A stretch of DNA of 64,000 bases from Cohnella nanjingensis (GTDB lineage: Bacteria > Bacillota > Bacilli > Paenibacillales > Paenibacillaceae). Numbering within the stretch: position 1 is the stretch's first letter; each line of letters starts with the position of its first letter. Where the stretch lies: NCBI RefSeq assembly GCF_014212125.1, contig NZ_JACJVP010000001.1, positions 480,548-544,547 on the forward strand, read 5' to 3'. The notes under the pieces were generated by a model. It did not search any database, was not told the origin of the DNA, and saw only the letters and a list, made by a program, of their open reading frames with translations. A program made the translations under genes and the position numbers. Positions 36,195-43,789 of this stretch are shown piece by piece.

Positions 36195-36220
36195 AAAAAA
36201 AGCCCGCTCGCGGCGGGCTT
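36195..36220 (-). terminator. Rho-independent terminator after the GNAT gene
   Basis: AAGCCCGC (36200-36207) and GCGGGCTT (36213-36220) form the stem; a run of A (36195-36200) gives the minus-strand U tract, 11 bp past the stop. Confidence 0.8.
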
Positions 36221-36230
36221 CTCGCTCGTT

Positions 36231-36692
36231 CTATAATTCCTTGGTCATAAATACGCTGTTCGGATCCTCGACGTAGTCCGCGAACGGGCCGCAATATCGG
36301 AACCCGATGCGCGCGTACAATCGTTGAGCCGGTTCGAAGTACGCCATTGACCCGGTCTCCAGGCTGATCCGCCGATAGCCGCGCCGTCCGGCTTCCTCCA
36401 CGATATGGGCCACCATGCGCGACGCGACGCCTTTCCTGAGATGCCGCGAGGAGGTCCGCATGGACTTCAGCTCGCCGTGCGCCGCATCAAGCTCCTTCAG
36501 CGCCCCGCAGCCGAGCAGTTCGCCATCCTCCCAGGCGCTCCAGAAGGTGACCTCCGGCTTCTTGAGGCCCGTCAGATCGAGCGCATGCACGCTCTCCGGC
36601 GGGGAATGCTCGAACATGCTCCGCAGATGCTCCTCCAACAAACCGATGACCTCGGGTCCGGTCAGATCGTCTACTTTGATATGGATATCCAT
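36231..36692 (-). CDS. GNAT-family N-acetyltransferase (PaiA/YsnE-like)
   Basis: With the ATG at 36692 the protein has 153 residues. It resembles the YsnE/PhnO-type GNATs: LLEEHLRSMFEHSPPESVHAL near the N-terminus, then the acetyl-CoA loop HLRKGVASRMVAHIV and ISLETGSMAYFEPAQRLY. Relatives act on amino acids or auxin-like compounds. An in-frame TTG nine bases upstream could also be the start; neither has an ideal ribosome site. It is a single gene with its own terminator. Confidence 0.88.
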   Translation of the reverse strand: MDIHIKVDDLTGPEVIGLLEEHLRSMFEHSPPESVHALDLTGLKKPEVTFWSAWEDGELLGCGALKELDAAHGELKSMRTSSRHLRKGVASRMVAHIVEEAGRRGYRRISLETGSMAYFEPAQRLYARIGFRYCGPFADYVEDPNSVFMTKEL

Positions 36693-36796
36693 CACTCCCA
36701 AGTCTCTCTATATGCTGGTCTAATAGCTCTATTATAGTGACGTTGGGTATCCGCTACTAGATCCATTTCAGATTCGAACTCCGATGCCGGGGTCTG

Positions 36797-36999
36797 CTAC
36801 AGCCGAACGCGAATGCCGTCCAGGATCGGCTCCTTGCTGCCGGCGATGGCGTCCTGGCTGTCGAACAAGCCTTCGCGGTGGCGACGTCGTTGGCATCCGA
36901 TACCTGGATGGCGGTCCGGACGGCGTAATAGGCATTCCCGAGAGGTCCTTGCTCTTCCTTGAGCGTATAAACATAAGTTCCCAGGCTATCCCCTATCAT
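36797..36999 (-). pseudogene. Frameshifted remnant of an unknown gene
   Basis: The frame from the ATG at 36999 reads GDSLGTYVYTLKEEQGPLGN and AYYAVRTAIQVSDANDVATAK, then loses sense near 36870. The next frame continues plausibly as GLFDSQDAIAGSKEPILDG and IRVRL before a TAG at 36797. Joined, they make a coherent stretch of about 67 residues, so a one-base frameshift in a small or truncated gene is likely. I do not recognise the family. Confidence 0.45.
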
Positions 37000-37094
37000 A
37001 TCACATCGGCATCGGACCGCTGAACCGGCCCGTTTCCTCCCTGCCTCCCTGCCTCCCGGAGCTGCCGCCCGGCCCGGGCTCGCTTCCTCAACAA

Positions 37095-37125
37095 AGAACC
37101 GCTTCCCGGACCGGGAAGCGGTTCT
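37095..37125 (-). terminator. Hairpin terminator after modB
   Basis: A perfect 13-bp inverted repeat (37095-37107 with 37113-37125) lies 14 bp past the modB stop; on the minus strand it is followed by TTTGTTG. Confidence 0.7.
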
Positions 37126-37138
37126 AGCGGCGGGCAGA

Positions 37139-37801
37139 CTACGTCTTCTCCTTACGCCCCGTGAGCAGCATCATGACGAAGGAGATGACGATGATGGTGC
37201 CCGTCCAGGCCCATGCCATCGGGAGGTTCCCCGAATCGACCGCCACATAGATGGCCGTCGGAACGGTCTGCGTCCGGCCGGGGATGTTCCCCGCGATCAT
37301 CAGCGTCGCCCCGAATTCCCCCAGGCTGCGCGCGAAGCCGAGGATCAAGGCGGATACGAGCGAGCGGAAGGTCAGCGGGAGCGTGATGTACCGGAATACC
37401 TGCCATTCGTTCGCCCCGATCGAGCGCCCCGCTTCCTCCAAGCTTCGGTCGACGGAAGCGAAGCCGACCTTCAACGTCTGATACACGAGCGGAAAGGATA
37501 CGACGACCGAGGCGATCACGGCGGCCCACCACGTGAACACGATCGGCGCGGAGAACAGCCATTCGATGGACCGTCCGACCCAGCTCTTGCGCCCGAGCGA
37601 GATCAGCAGCAGGAAGCCGACCACCGTCGGCGGGAGGACGAGCGGGAGCAGAAAGGCGGTCTCCAGCAACGTTTTGCCCCGCAGGGCGGTCCGGCTCATC
37701 CACCGGGCGACGACGATGCCCAAGAGAAGAACCAGGATGCTGGACAGCAGCGAGACCTGCAGCGACAAGCGTATCGGCGACCAATAATCATGCCAAGACA
37801 T
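37139..37801 (-). CDS. modB: Molybdate ABC transporter permease
   Basis: The 220-residue protein has five membrane helices and the EAA loop (EEAGRSIGANEWQVFRYI followed by LPL) that contacts the ATPase. Length and sequence fit ModB. It starts 9 bp after modA. The ATPase gene modC, which normally follows modB, is absent: a terminator and a frameshifted unknown remnant come next. The ATPase must be encoded elsewhere or shared with another transporter, or the system is broken. Confidence 0.94.
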   Translation of the reverse strand: MSWHDYWSPIRLSLQVSLLSSILVLLLGIVVARWMSRTALRGKTLLETAFLLPLVLPPTVVGFLLLISLGRKSWVGRSIEWLFSAPIVFTWWAAVIASVVVSFPLVYQTLKVGFASVDRSLEEAGRSIGANEWQVFRYITLPLTFRSLVSALILGFARSLGEFGATLMIAGNIPGRTQTVPTAIYVAVDSGNLPMAWAWTGTIIVISFVMMLLTGRKEKT

Positions 37802-37810
37802 CGCGAGCGA

Positions 37811-38668
37811 TCACTTCGGAACGGAGAAGCCGTATTTCACGAAGACGGCGAGCGCATCTTGGGATTGCAGGTATGTATAGAAATCCTCGGCTTCCTTGCC
37901 GTGCTTCGTCGCTTTGACGATGCCGATCGGATACTGAATGGCGGTATAGGTGGCCGGGTCGACCGCGAAGGCGATCTTCACCTTGTCCGTCGTCAAGGCG
38001 TCCGTCTTGTAGACGAAGCCGGCGTCGGCGTTGCCGGTCTCGACATACTGAAGCACCTGCCGGACGTCTTTGCCTTGCACCGTCTTCGCCTGCAGTCCGT
38101 CCCACAGCTTCGCGTTGGTCAGCGACTCCTTGGCGTAGTTCCCCGCCGGCACACTCTCCGGAATCCCGATGGCGACGTTCTTCACTTCCGCTTTGGCGAG
38201 ATCCGGCTCGCTTGCGATCCCCGCTTGGCTGTCGGCCGGCACGACGACGACCAGTTCGTTGTTCAGCAGGTTCGTTTGTTTGTCCTGGTCGATCAGCTGC
38301 TTGTCCACGAGCGCTTTCATATTTTTGGCGGCGGCGGACAAGAACAGATCCGCGGGCGCCCCCTGCTCGATCTGCTGTTGAAGCGCGCCGGACGCGCCGA
38401 AGTTAAAGCTCAGTTTGATGTTCGAATGCTTGGGTTGGTAGGCGGTCTGAATCTCGCCCAGCGCATCCGTCAGGCTAGCCGCCGCCGAGATGGTCAATTC
38501 GACGTTCTGCGCCGGCGGTTCGTTGGCTTGCGCGCTGCCGGTCGGGCTGGCGGAGGATCCCGATGCCGTATTCTCGTTGGCGTTTTTCGCCGTGCCGCAG
38601 CCCGCAAATACCAAAGCCATGGCTACCAGCACAATCAAAACCATACTGTTTTTATTTCCTTTGAACAT
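37811..38668 (-). CDS. modA: Molybdate-binding lipoprotein of an ABC transporter
   Basis: The ATG at 38668, six bases after GGAGGG, gives 285 residues. A lipoprotein signal with lipobox VFAGC is followed by an Asn/Ser-rich linker and a ModA-type binding domain (LTISAAASLTDALGEIQTAY at the start, FNFGASGALQQQIEQGAPAD for the oxyanion site). It captures molybdate or tungstate outside the membrane for ModB. A promoter and three tandem 10-bp repeats lie upstream, and the divergent HTH/PBP-like regulator probably controls it. Confidence 0.94.
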   Translation of the reverse strand: MFKGNKNSMVLIVLVAMALVFAGCGTAKNANENTASGSSASPTGSAQANEPPAQNVELTISAAASLTDALGEIQTAYQPKHSNIKLSFNFGASGALQQQIEQGAPADLFLSAAAKNMKALVDKQLIDQDKQTNLLNNELVVVVPADSQAGIASEPDLAKAEVKNVAIGIPESVPAGNYAKESLTNAKLWDGLQAKTVQGKDVRQVLQYVETGNADAGFVYKTDALTTDKVKIAFAVDPATYTAIQYPIGIVKATKHGKEAEDFYTYLQSQDALAVFVKYGFSVPK

Positions 38669-38686
38669 GGTCAACCCTCCAACATC

Positions 38687-38715
38687 TATTTAGTTATATT
38701 TAGTTCTATCTAATT
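38687..38715 (-). promoter_or_regulatory. Three tandem 10-bp repeats at the modA start point
   Basis: TATTTAGTT occurs at 38687-38695 and 38697-38705 and, with two changes, as TATCTAATT at 38707-38715. The exact 10-bp period puts the copies on one face of the helix. They lie just downstream of the modA -10 box, where a bound regulator would block transcription. Confidence 0.5.
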
Positions 38716-38718
38716 GCC

Positions 38719-38748
38719 ATCATACCTAGAACGCAAATGAGATGTAAA
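38719..38748 (-). promoter_or_regulatory. Probable sigma-A promoter of modA
   Basis: On the minus strand TTTACA (38748-38743) and TATGAT (38724-38719) are 18 bp apart. The leader to the modA ATG would be about 43 nt and contains the three 10-bp repeats. Confidence 0.55.
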
Positions 38749-38829
38749 CCTATTTCGCCATATTTATATCGCGCATGTGATACAATAAATGACGCAGTCC
38801 AACCTAGCGCCGGATGAAGGAGATCGCCT

Positions 38830-39795
38830 ATGTCTCATGACATTTCCTACACGACCGAAGAGATCGCCCAACTGCTGAAAATATCCAAGCTCACGGTCTA
38901 CGATCTGATCAAGAAAGGCGATCTGCCGGCCTTCCGGGTCGGAAAGCAAATGCGCGTCGACGCAGCCGATCTGGAAGCCTATAAACTTAAAACGAAAAGC
39001 ACGCCCAGAAACGCAGAAAAACCGGGCTCGGATAAGCCCGGTTCCGCCGCCGCCGACCATGCCGCCTCGCCGTCGCCGGTCAACGGCCCGCGCCCCATCG
39101 TCATCACCGGTCAGGATGTCAGTCTGGACATCTTGGCGAAGCATATGGAGAAGCATATCGCCGGTATCCGCCCTCTGCGCGCGTACGTCGGCAGCCTCGA
39201 CAGCTTGATCTCGATGTACAGGGGGGAGTCCGATATCGTCAGCACGCACTTGCTGGACGGCGATTCGGGACAGTACAACCTCCCCTATATCCGGAAGCTG
39301 CTCATCGGTTCGTCCTACCTCGTCGTCAATCTGCTTCGGCGGCGAGCGGGAATCTACGTCCGGCAAGGCAATCCGCACGGCATCGTCAACTGGTGCGATC
39401 TGAAGCGGCCGGGGTTGCGAATCGCGAATCGGGAGCGAGGTTCGGGCGCCCGCGTCCTGCTCGACGAGCAGTTGCGCCTGTGCGGCATTCGTCCGCACCA
39501 GCTGAACGGCTACGAGACGGAGGAGAGCAACCATATCGCGGTTGCCGGCAAGGTCGCTTCCGGCGAGGCGGACGTCGGCGTCGGGATCGAGAAAGCCGCG
39601 GCGATCGTCGGCCGCGTGGAATTCATCCCGATGATCCAGGAACAATATGACCTCGTCTTCCTGCGGAAGCCCGAAAACCAGGAGTGGATCGACGCGGTAT
39701 TGAAGATCCTCCGGTCCTCTGCTTTTCAGAACGAATTGAGTGCGATCTCGGGCTACGACTTGAGCCTGACCGGACAAGTATTGTTCGAGGCCTGA
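38830..39795 (+). CDS. HTH regulator with PBP-like substrate-binding domain (molybdate regulator candidate)
   Basis: The 321-residue protein has an excisionase/MerR-like helix-turn-helix (about 6-55: TEEIAQLLKISKLTVYDLIK), a Pro/Ala-rich linker (about 57-90) and a PBP_like domain related to ModA/TupA binding proteins (about 95-310). Such fusions sense molybdate or tungstate and regulate transport genes. It is divergent from modA with 161 bp between starts. Its 3' end overlaps the convergent HAD gene by 43 bp. The bound ligand is inferred from context. Confidence 0.88.
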   Translation: MSHDISYTTEEIAQLLKISKLTVYDLIKKGDLPAFRVGKQMRVDAADLEAYKLKTKSTPRNAEKPGSDKPGSAAADHAASPSPVNGPRPIVITGQDVSLDILAKHMEKHIAGIRPLRAYVGSLDSLISMYRGESDIVSTHLLDGDSGQYNLPYIRKLLIGSSYLVVNLLRRRAGIYVRQGNPHGIVNWCDLKRPGLRIANRERGSGARVLLDEQLRLCGIRPHQLNGYETEESNHIAVAGKVASGEADVGVGIEKAAAIVGRVEFIPMIQEQYDLVFLRKPENQEWIDAVLKILRSSAFQNELSAISGYDLSLTGQVLFEA

Positions 39796-40541
39796 TGTTC
39801 CTCCAGCATCTCTTGAATCTTGCGGACGACATGCTCCTCGGCGGAAGCTACCCGCTCCGTCGCGAGCCGCGACAGCTCCGCATGATCTCCCACGCAGACG
39901 GATCTTAGCGCATGCTTGAACAGCGCGACGTCATTCGCGTCGTTGCCGAACGCGATATATTGCCGGGGGGCGATGCCCATCGCCTGGAGGCCCGTCCACT
40001 TGTCGACGCCGTTCGGGCTCATGTCCCAGATCTCCTCCGCCCCGTGACGATAGAGGACGATCGGCAGCTTCCGCAGCGCCTCCAGCATCCGCTCTCCGTC
40101 GCGGCTTCGCAAGACGACCACCTTGACGATCTCGGCAAGCGCTTCGACCGGGAGGTTCTGCGCCCTCCGCTCCGGGTCCAAGTTGCGCCGGATCGGATGC
40201 TCCTCGCTGCCCGTATACGCGTAATCCCAGTTGCTGTCGACGAGATACTCCGCCTCGTAGGTTCGGAGCAGCTTCAAGATCTCCTCCGCGACCGTCCGGT
40301 CGAAGGGCGAGGTCGAGACGATCCGGCCGCCAATCGCCACGAACGCGCCGTTGCCTCCGATCATGGGCCAGTCATGCATATGCGGCGGCAGCACCGGCAA
40401 CAGATCTCGAATCGGCCTCGCCGATGCGAAGACGATCTCGTGTCCCTTTTGCGCCAGCGCGTCCAATGCCCGAACCATCGCTTCGCTCAACGGTCGTCCC
40501 TTGAAGCAAATGGTGCCATCCAGATCGAAAATAAACTTCAT
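39753..40541 (-). CDS. HAD-superfamily hydrolase, Cof/YkrA type
   Basis: The 262-residue protein begins MKFIFDLDGTICFKG, the nucleophile/acid pair DxD of the HAD fold (Asp6, Asp8). Motif III/IV is visible as AFGNDANDVALFKHA near the C-terminus, with a type IIB cap between. Cof-type enzymes dephosphorylate sugar phosphates, FMN precursors or similar. The final 14 codons overlap the 3' end of the HTH regulator on the other strand. No partner gene is evident. Confidence 0.92.
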   Translation of the reverse strand: MKFIFDLDGTICFKGRPLSEAMVRALDALAQKGHEIVFASARPIRDLLPVLPPHMHDWPMIGGNGAFVAIGGRIVSTSPFDRTVAEEILKLLRTYEAEYLVDSNWDYAYTGSEEHPIRRNLDPERRAQNLPVEALAEIVKVVVLRSRDGERMLEALRKLPIVLYRHGAEEIWDMSPNGVDKWTGLQAMGIAPRQYIAFGNDANDVALFKHALRSVCVGDHAELSRLATERVASAEEHVVRKIQEMLEEHQASNNTCPVRLKS

Positions 40542-40623
40542 CTTGCGGTCCCCGCCTTTTTTTTCTTCATTTTATCAGCTTGAACGGGGATCAAAAGGAC
40601 CGATGTCCGAAAAGGAGCGAAAA

Positions 40624-41313
40624 ATGAAAACCGTATTCGAGCCGGAACGAATCCGATCCTATATCTCCGAATACCGCCTGGAAGCGATATTCGCCAAGCC
40701 GGACGCCCTCCCCCTCCAACTCCGCGTCTACGCAGGCGGGGAGCTCGTGTTGAAGGAAGGCGACCCCTTGGACGGGCTGTACTTCCAGGTGAGCGGCAGA
40801 ACCAAGGTATCCTCCAGCGTAGGGACGGGGAAATCGCTGCTGCTGCGATTCTGTCACCCGCTGTCGGTCTTCGGAGATATCGAGCTGCTGCAAAAGGTCG
40901 TCGTGCAATCGGAGGTGGAGGCGGTTCGGGAGACGGCGTTTCTGTACGTTCGCCTGCAAGCCGTCGAGACAGCCCTCATGCAGGATCCCCCTTTTCTGAA
41001 CGCGCTGCTGCGGCATCTGTCTTACAAGCTCCAGACGTGCACGACGGCCTCTCGCATTAACCTGCTGGCTACCGTGGAAGAACGCTTGGCGAGCTACTTG
41101 TTGACGACGCGGATGCAGAACGAGTTCGGCAGGGAAATTCAAACGACGCACACCCAGGAGATCGCCTCTCTGATCGGGACGACGCCGCGTCACTTGAACC
41201 GCGTCATCCGGAAGCTGGCCGACCGGAACATTCTCGGCAAAGGGCGGAATGCCCTTGTCGTGCTGGATTGGGAGCGTTTGGACGCCCTATCCAACGGGTT
41301 GCGATACGATTGA
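40624..41313 (+). CDS. Crp/Fnr-family transcriptional regulator (YeiL-like)
   Basis: The ATG at 40624, six bases after AGGAG, gives 229 residues. A cyclic-nucleotide-binding fold (about 25-125; LKEGDPLDGLYFQVSGRTKV) precedes a Crp winged helix (about 150-215; HTQEIASLIGTTPRHLNRVI). The cAMP-contacting RxS motif is not obvious and Fe-S cysteines of FNR are absent, so the signal is unknown. YeiL-type proteins relate to stationary phase or nitrogen limitation. It stands alone, convergent with the DUF2269 gene. Confidence 0.9.
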   Translation: MKTVFEPERIRSYISEYRLEAIFAKPDALPLQLRVYAGGELVLKEGDPLDGLYFQVSGRTKVSSSVGTGKSLLLRFCHPLSVFGDIELLQKVVVQSEVEAVRETAFLYVRLQAVETALMQDPPFLNALLRHLSYKLQTCTTASRINLLATVEERLASYLLTTRMQNEFGREIQTTHTQEIASLIGTTPRHLNRVIRKLADRNILGKGRNALVVLDWERLDALSNGLRYD

Positions 41314-41339
41314 GGGAAGAGCATCCCCGGCTTCCGCGT

Positions 41340-41786
41340 CTACATCGGCTTGAATACCATCAGCAGGATCGACACCAGCGCCGCCAGGTTTGCCGCCCCT
41401 TCCAGCCAGGCGGAGCGTCTGCGGCTTTGAAGGTAAGCTTCGGGGAGCGCATCGCCACCCGCTATCGCCAAATGCTCAAGCTGACGCTTCACGCCCGCTG
41501 GGATCAGGACGGCCAGGATGAGGAGAATGACGAAGAAGACGACGATCGAGAGGCCGTACCACAGCTGTCTGAACAAGTCCGGCTCCAGGACGCCGAGCGC
41601 GAGTCCGGATAGAAGCAGCAGCGTACCGCCGATCATCGGCAGAATCGCCATCTTCTTCTGAAGCGTCAATCCGAATCGCGCCTGCCCGGCCGTTCGAACG
41701 CCGCTCATGATGATGGGATAACCGATGATGGCGCACAGAGCCGTCACGGCGGAGAGGATATGGATAAGCACGAGATAAGGATACAT
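41340..41786 (-). CDS. DUF2269-family membrane protein
   Basis: The 148-residue protein has four membrane helices with the DUF2269 pattern (YLVLIHILSAVTALCAIIGYP at the N-terminus, with conserved His9). The function is unknown. It lies downstream of a TetR gene on the same strand, but has its own promoter containing the same 18-bp operator as the TetR promoter, so the TetR protein very likely represses it. Confidence 0.85.
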   Translation of the reverse strand: MYPYLVLIHILSAVTALCAIIGYPIIMSGVRTAGQARFGLTLQKKMAILPMIGGTLLLLSGLALGVLEPDLFRQLWYGLSIVVFFVILLILAVLIPAGVKRQLEHLAIAGGDALPEAYLQSRRRSAWLEGAANLAALVSILLMVFKPM

Positions 41787-41815
41787 GATTTGAACCTCCC
41801 GATTATTATCTTAGT

Positions 41816-41843
41816 TCTATAACAACGTTAGATTTAAAGTAAA
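41816..41843 (-). promoter_or_regulatory. Promoter and operator of the DUF2269 gene
   Basis: On the minus strand TTTACT (41843-41838) and TATAGA (41821-41816) are 16 bp apart. The spacer carries most of the 18-bp element (plus-strand TATAACAACGTTAGATTT, 41818-41835) that recurs exactly in the TetR promoter. Confidence 0.6.
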
Positions 41844-41854
41844 AAAAAGGGATG

Positions 41855-42439
41855 TCACCCCCAAGCCTTGACGTACAACGCGACGATCCGATCGACTAAC
41901 CCTTCCGCGCGCGCCGCTCCGCCCTTCATGCGGCCCTGAATCGTAAGCGAGATCATGCCGTGCAGATGGCTCCAGAAGAGATCGACTTCCGAATCCAGAT
42001 CCTCGGGTACTTCTCGCATGCACGCGGCGACGACATCCCGCAGCAGGTAGAATACCCGCATCGGCTCTTCGGGCGTCTCCTGCGTCCCGAACGGCACGCC
42101 TCCCAGACCGAGCATGATCTCGTACAACTCCCGTTCCCGGAACGCAAAAGCCCAATAGGCCTTCGCCACGGCATACAACGTCGACTGCGGCGTCTCCCGG
42201 TTGTCCGCTATGGCCTTCGACAAATCGAGATGAAGCAAGCGATAACCGTCCTTCAGCAGCGGAACGAGCAGCGCATCCTTGTTCTCGAAGTATTCATAGA
42301 TCGTGGGCGGGCTGTACTCGATCTGTTCCGCTACCTTGCGGATCGTGACGCCTTGCCAGCCGTCCTTGGCGACAATCTCCCGCGTCGCGGCGATGATCCG
42401 CTGCCGAAGCTCCTGCTTGTGCCGCTCGCGACGGTTCAT
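41855..42439 (-). CDS. TetR-family transcriptional regulator
   Basis: From the ATG at 42439 (GGAGGGG upstream) the protein has 194 residues: an N-terminal helix-turn-helix (about 11-55, VTIRKVAEQIEYSPPTIYEY) and a TetR_C-like ligand domain containing WAFAFRERELYEIMLGLGGV. The 18-bp element in its promoter and in the DUF2269 promoter is the likely operator, so it should be autoregulated. The inducer is unknown. Confidence 0.92.
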   Translation of the reverse strand: MNRRERHKQELRQRIIAATREIVAKDGWQGVTIRKVAEQIEYSPPTIYEYFENKDALLVPLLKDGYRLLHLDLSKAIADNRETPQSTLYAVAKAYWAFAFRERELYEIMLGLGGVPFGTQETPEEPMRVFYLLRDVVAACMREVPEDLDSEVDLFWSHLHGMISLTIQGRMKGGAARAEGLVDRIVALYVKAWG

Positions 42440-42476
42440 GGGATCCCCTCCTTCGTAAAAAAGAACCTCATTCAGA

Positions 42477-42505
42477 AATATAACAACGTTAGATTTCGGT
42501 GTCAA
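42477..42505 (-). promoter_or_regulatory. Promoter and operator of the TetR gene
   Basis: A perfect -35 TTGACA (42505-42500) and TATATT (42482-42477) are 17 bp apart on the minus strand. The spacer holds the 18-bp element TATAACAACGTTAGATTT (plus strand, 42479-42496), identical to the copy before the DUF2269 gene. Repressor binding there would cover both boxes. Confidence 0.75.
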
Positions 42506-42624
42506 GCGCGCTGTTTGCCCACCTTCAGTCTGGCCGACCGCATCCATTGCATCCAGACTAGGATGGGAAGAAGCCGATTTATTATACGCCAGTTTACAAT
42601 GGAAGCAACAATGCGACAACGAAA

Positions 42625-42663
42625 GAGACCCGACGATGGCGGCCTTCGCCTAAGTCGGGTCTC
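42625..42663 (-). terminator. Hairpin terminator after azoR
   Basis: GAGACCCGAC (42625-42634) and GTCGGGTCTC (42654-42663) form a 10-bp stem with a smaller inner hairpin; the minus strand continues CTTTC. It lies 25 bp past the azoreductase stop. Confidence 0.65.
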
Positions 42664-42687
42664 TTCATTTCATCTTTTTGCGGCGAT

Positions 42688-43311
42688 TTAGAAACCGCTG
42701 GCGATCCGCGCCGTCTGCCGCAAACCTTCGCCGACGATCTCCGCCGAACGGTCCTTGAACTGGTTATGGCCTTCGATGACGATCTCCGCCGCTTGGATGC
42801 CGAACAGGCCGAGCGTGGCTTTAAGCGGCTTGATTGCCGATTCGATGGCCGACATCGGTTCCGTCGAATAGATGCCTCCGCGCGCGTTCAGCAGCGCGAC
42901 TTTCTTGTCTCCCACCAGCCCGACAGGGCCTTCCGCGGTATACTTGAACGTCTTGCCGACTTGGGTGATGTACGAGATGTAGCTGATCAGTGGAGCCGGC
43001 GCGACAAAGTTCCACAGCGGGAACGCGATCACCACTTTATCGGCTTCCAAGAATTGCTCCAAATAACGGTTCGCGATGCCCGCCGCTTTCTGCTCCTCTG
43101 CCGTCAGCTCGTACCCTTGAGCGGCCTTGAACGTACCCGTGATCGCGTCGTTGCCGTAATAAGGCAGCTCGGCTTGGTACAAGTCCAGCTCCGTAATCTC
43201 GTCGTTCGGATGCGCTTCTTTATAGGCTTTCAAGAAGGTGTCGTACATTTGGACGCTGACGGCCTGTTCGGCCGGGCGGTCGTTGGCTTTGATGAACAGC
43301 GCTTTTGCCAT
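42688..43311 (-). CDS. azoR: FMN-dependent NADH-azoreductase
   Basis: The 207-residue protein has the flavodoxin-like fold of AzoR: KALFIKANDRPAEQAVSVQM at the N-terminus, FPLWNFVAPAPLISYI for the FMN contact and ARGGIYS for the second FMN loop. It reduces azo dyes and quinones with NADH, mainly protecting against quinone stress. The start follows AAAGGAG. It is a single gene with its own terminator. Confidence 0.93.
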   Translation of the reverse strand: MAKALFIKANDRPAEQAVSVQMYDTFLKAYKEAHPNDEITELDLYQAELPYYGNDAITGTFKAAQGYELTAEEQKAAGIANRYLEQFLEADKVVIAFPLWNFVAPAPLISYISYITQVGKTFKYTAEGPVGLVGDKKVALLNARGGIYSTEPMSAIESAIKPLKATLGLFGIQAAEIVIEGHNQFKDRSAEIVGEGLRQTARIASGF

Positions 43312-43789
43312 GATTCATTTCTCCTTTGTCGGGCATGACAGGCATCGCAGCGCAAGCATGCGAAGCCTGTCTATGCTAAATTTTAGCACAGTAATTAACG
43401 CAAAGAATGGTGTTCGTAAAGCCGCTTGTTGAACGCTCTCCTCGGCCTTCCTCGAAGCGATCGAGCGCAGTTAACTGCAACTTCAGTAAGCACATTATAA
43501 TCACATTGCCGCCTATTGCGCAATACCTTTGCAAAAAACTGTGCTTGCGGTCCGCACATATTTGGCATTCAGCCGTTCAGATGGATCGTTTGACCGCTCT
43601 CGTCGCGATAAACGATACGGATGCGACTCTTAGATCGATCGGATAGACACGACGATACGGCAAGCAGCCGCCCCATGGACGGGACGGCTGTCATTGCTCC
43701 GCTATCTGCGCTTCGATCTCGAACATGCCCGGCCGCAACCATGGCGGCAATCGGATCGCTTGGATCGTCCTACGCCAAGCAATCGCCGC
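43312..43789. other. Intergenic region without a recognisable gene
   Basis: These 478 bp lie between azoR and the RNase Z gene. The azoR promoter must be here, but no clear -35/-10 pair stands out. A 27-codon open stretch directly following the RNase Z stop on the minus strand has no start codon and no known match, so I did not call it. Confidence 0.5.

Larger units (their letters stand above)
35852..36230. other. Intergenic region with the TelA operon promoter
   Basis: The 379-bp region carries the ECF-type promoter (35930-35956) and the GNAT terminator (36195-36220). I see no coding sequence in it. Confidence 0.6.

Noticed and set aside
43709-43789. Open stretch after the RNase Z stop reading IQAIRLPPWLRPGMFEIEAQ
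   Set aside because: About 27 codons without a start codon; chance is likely at this GC content.
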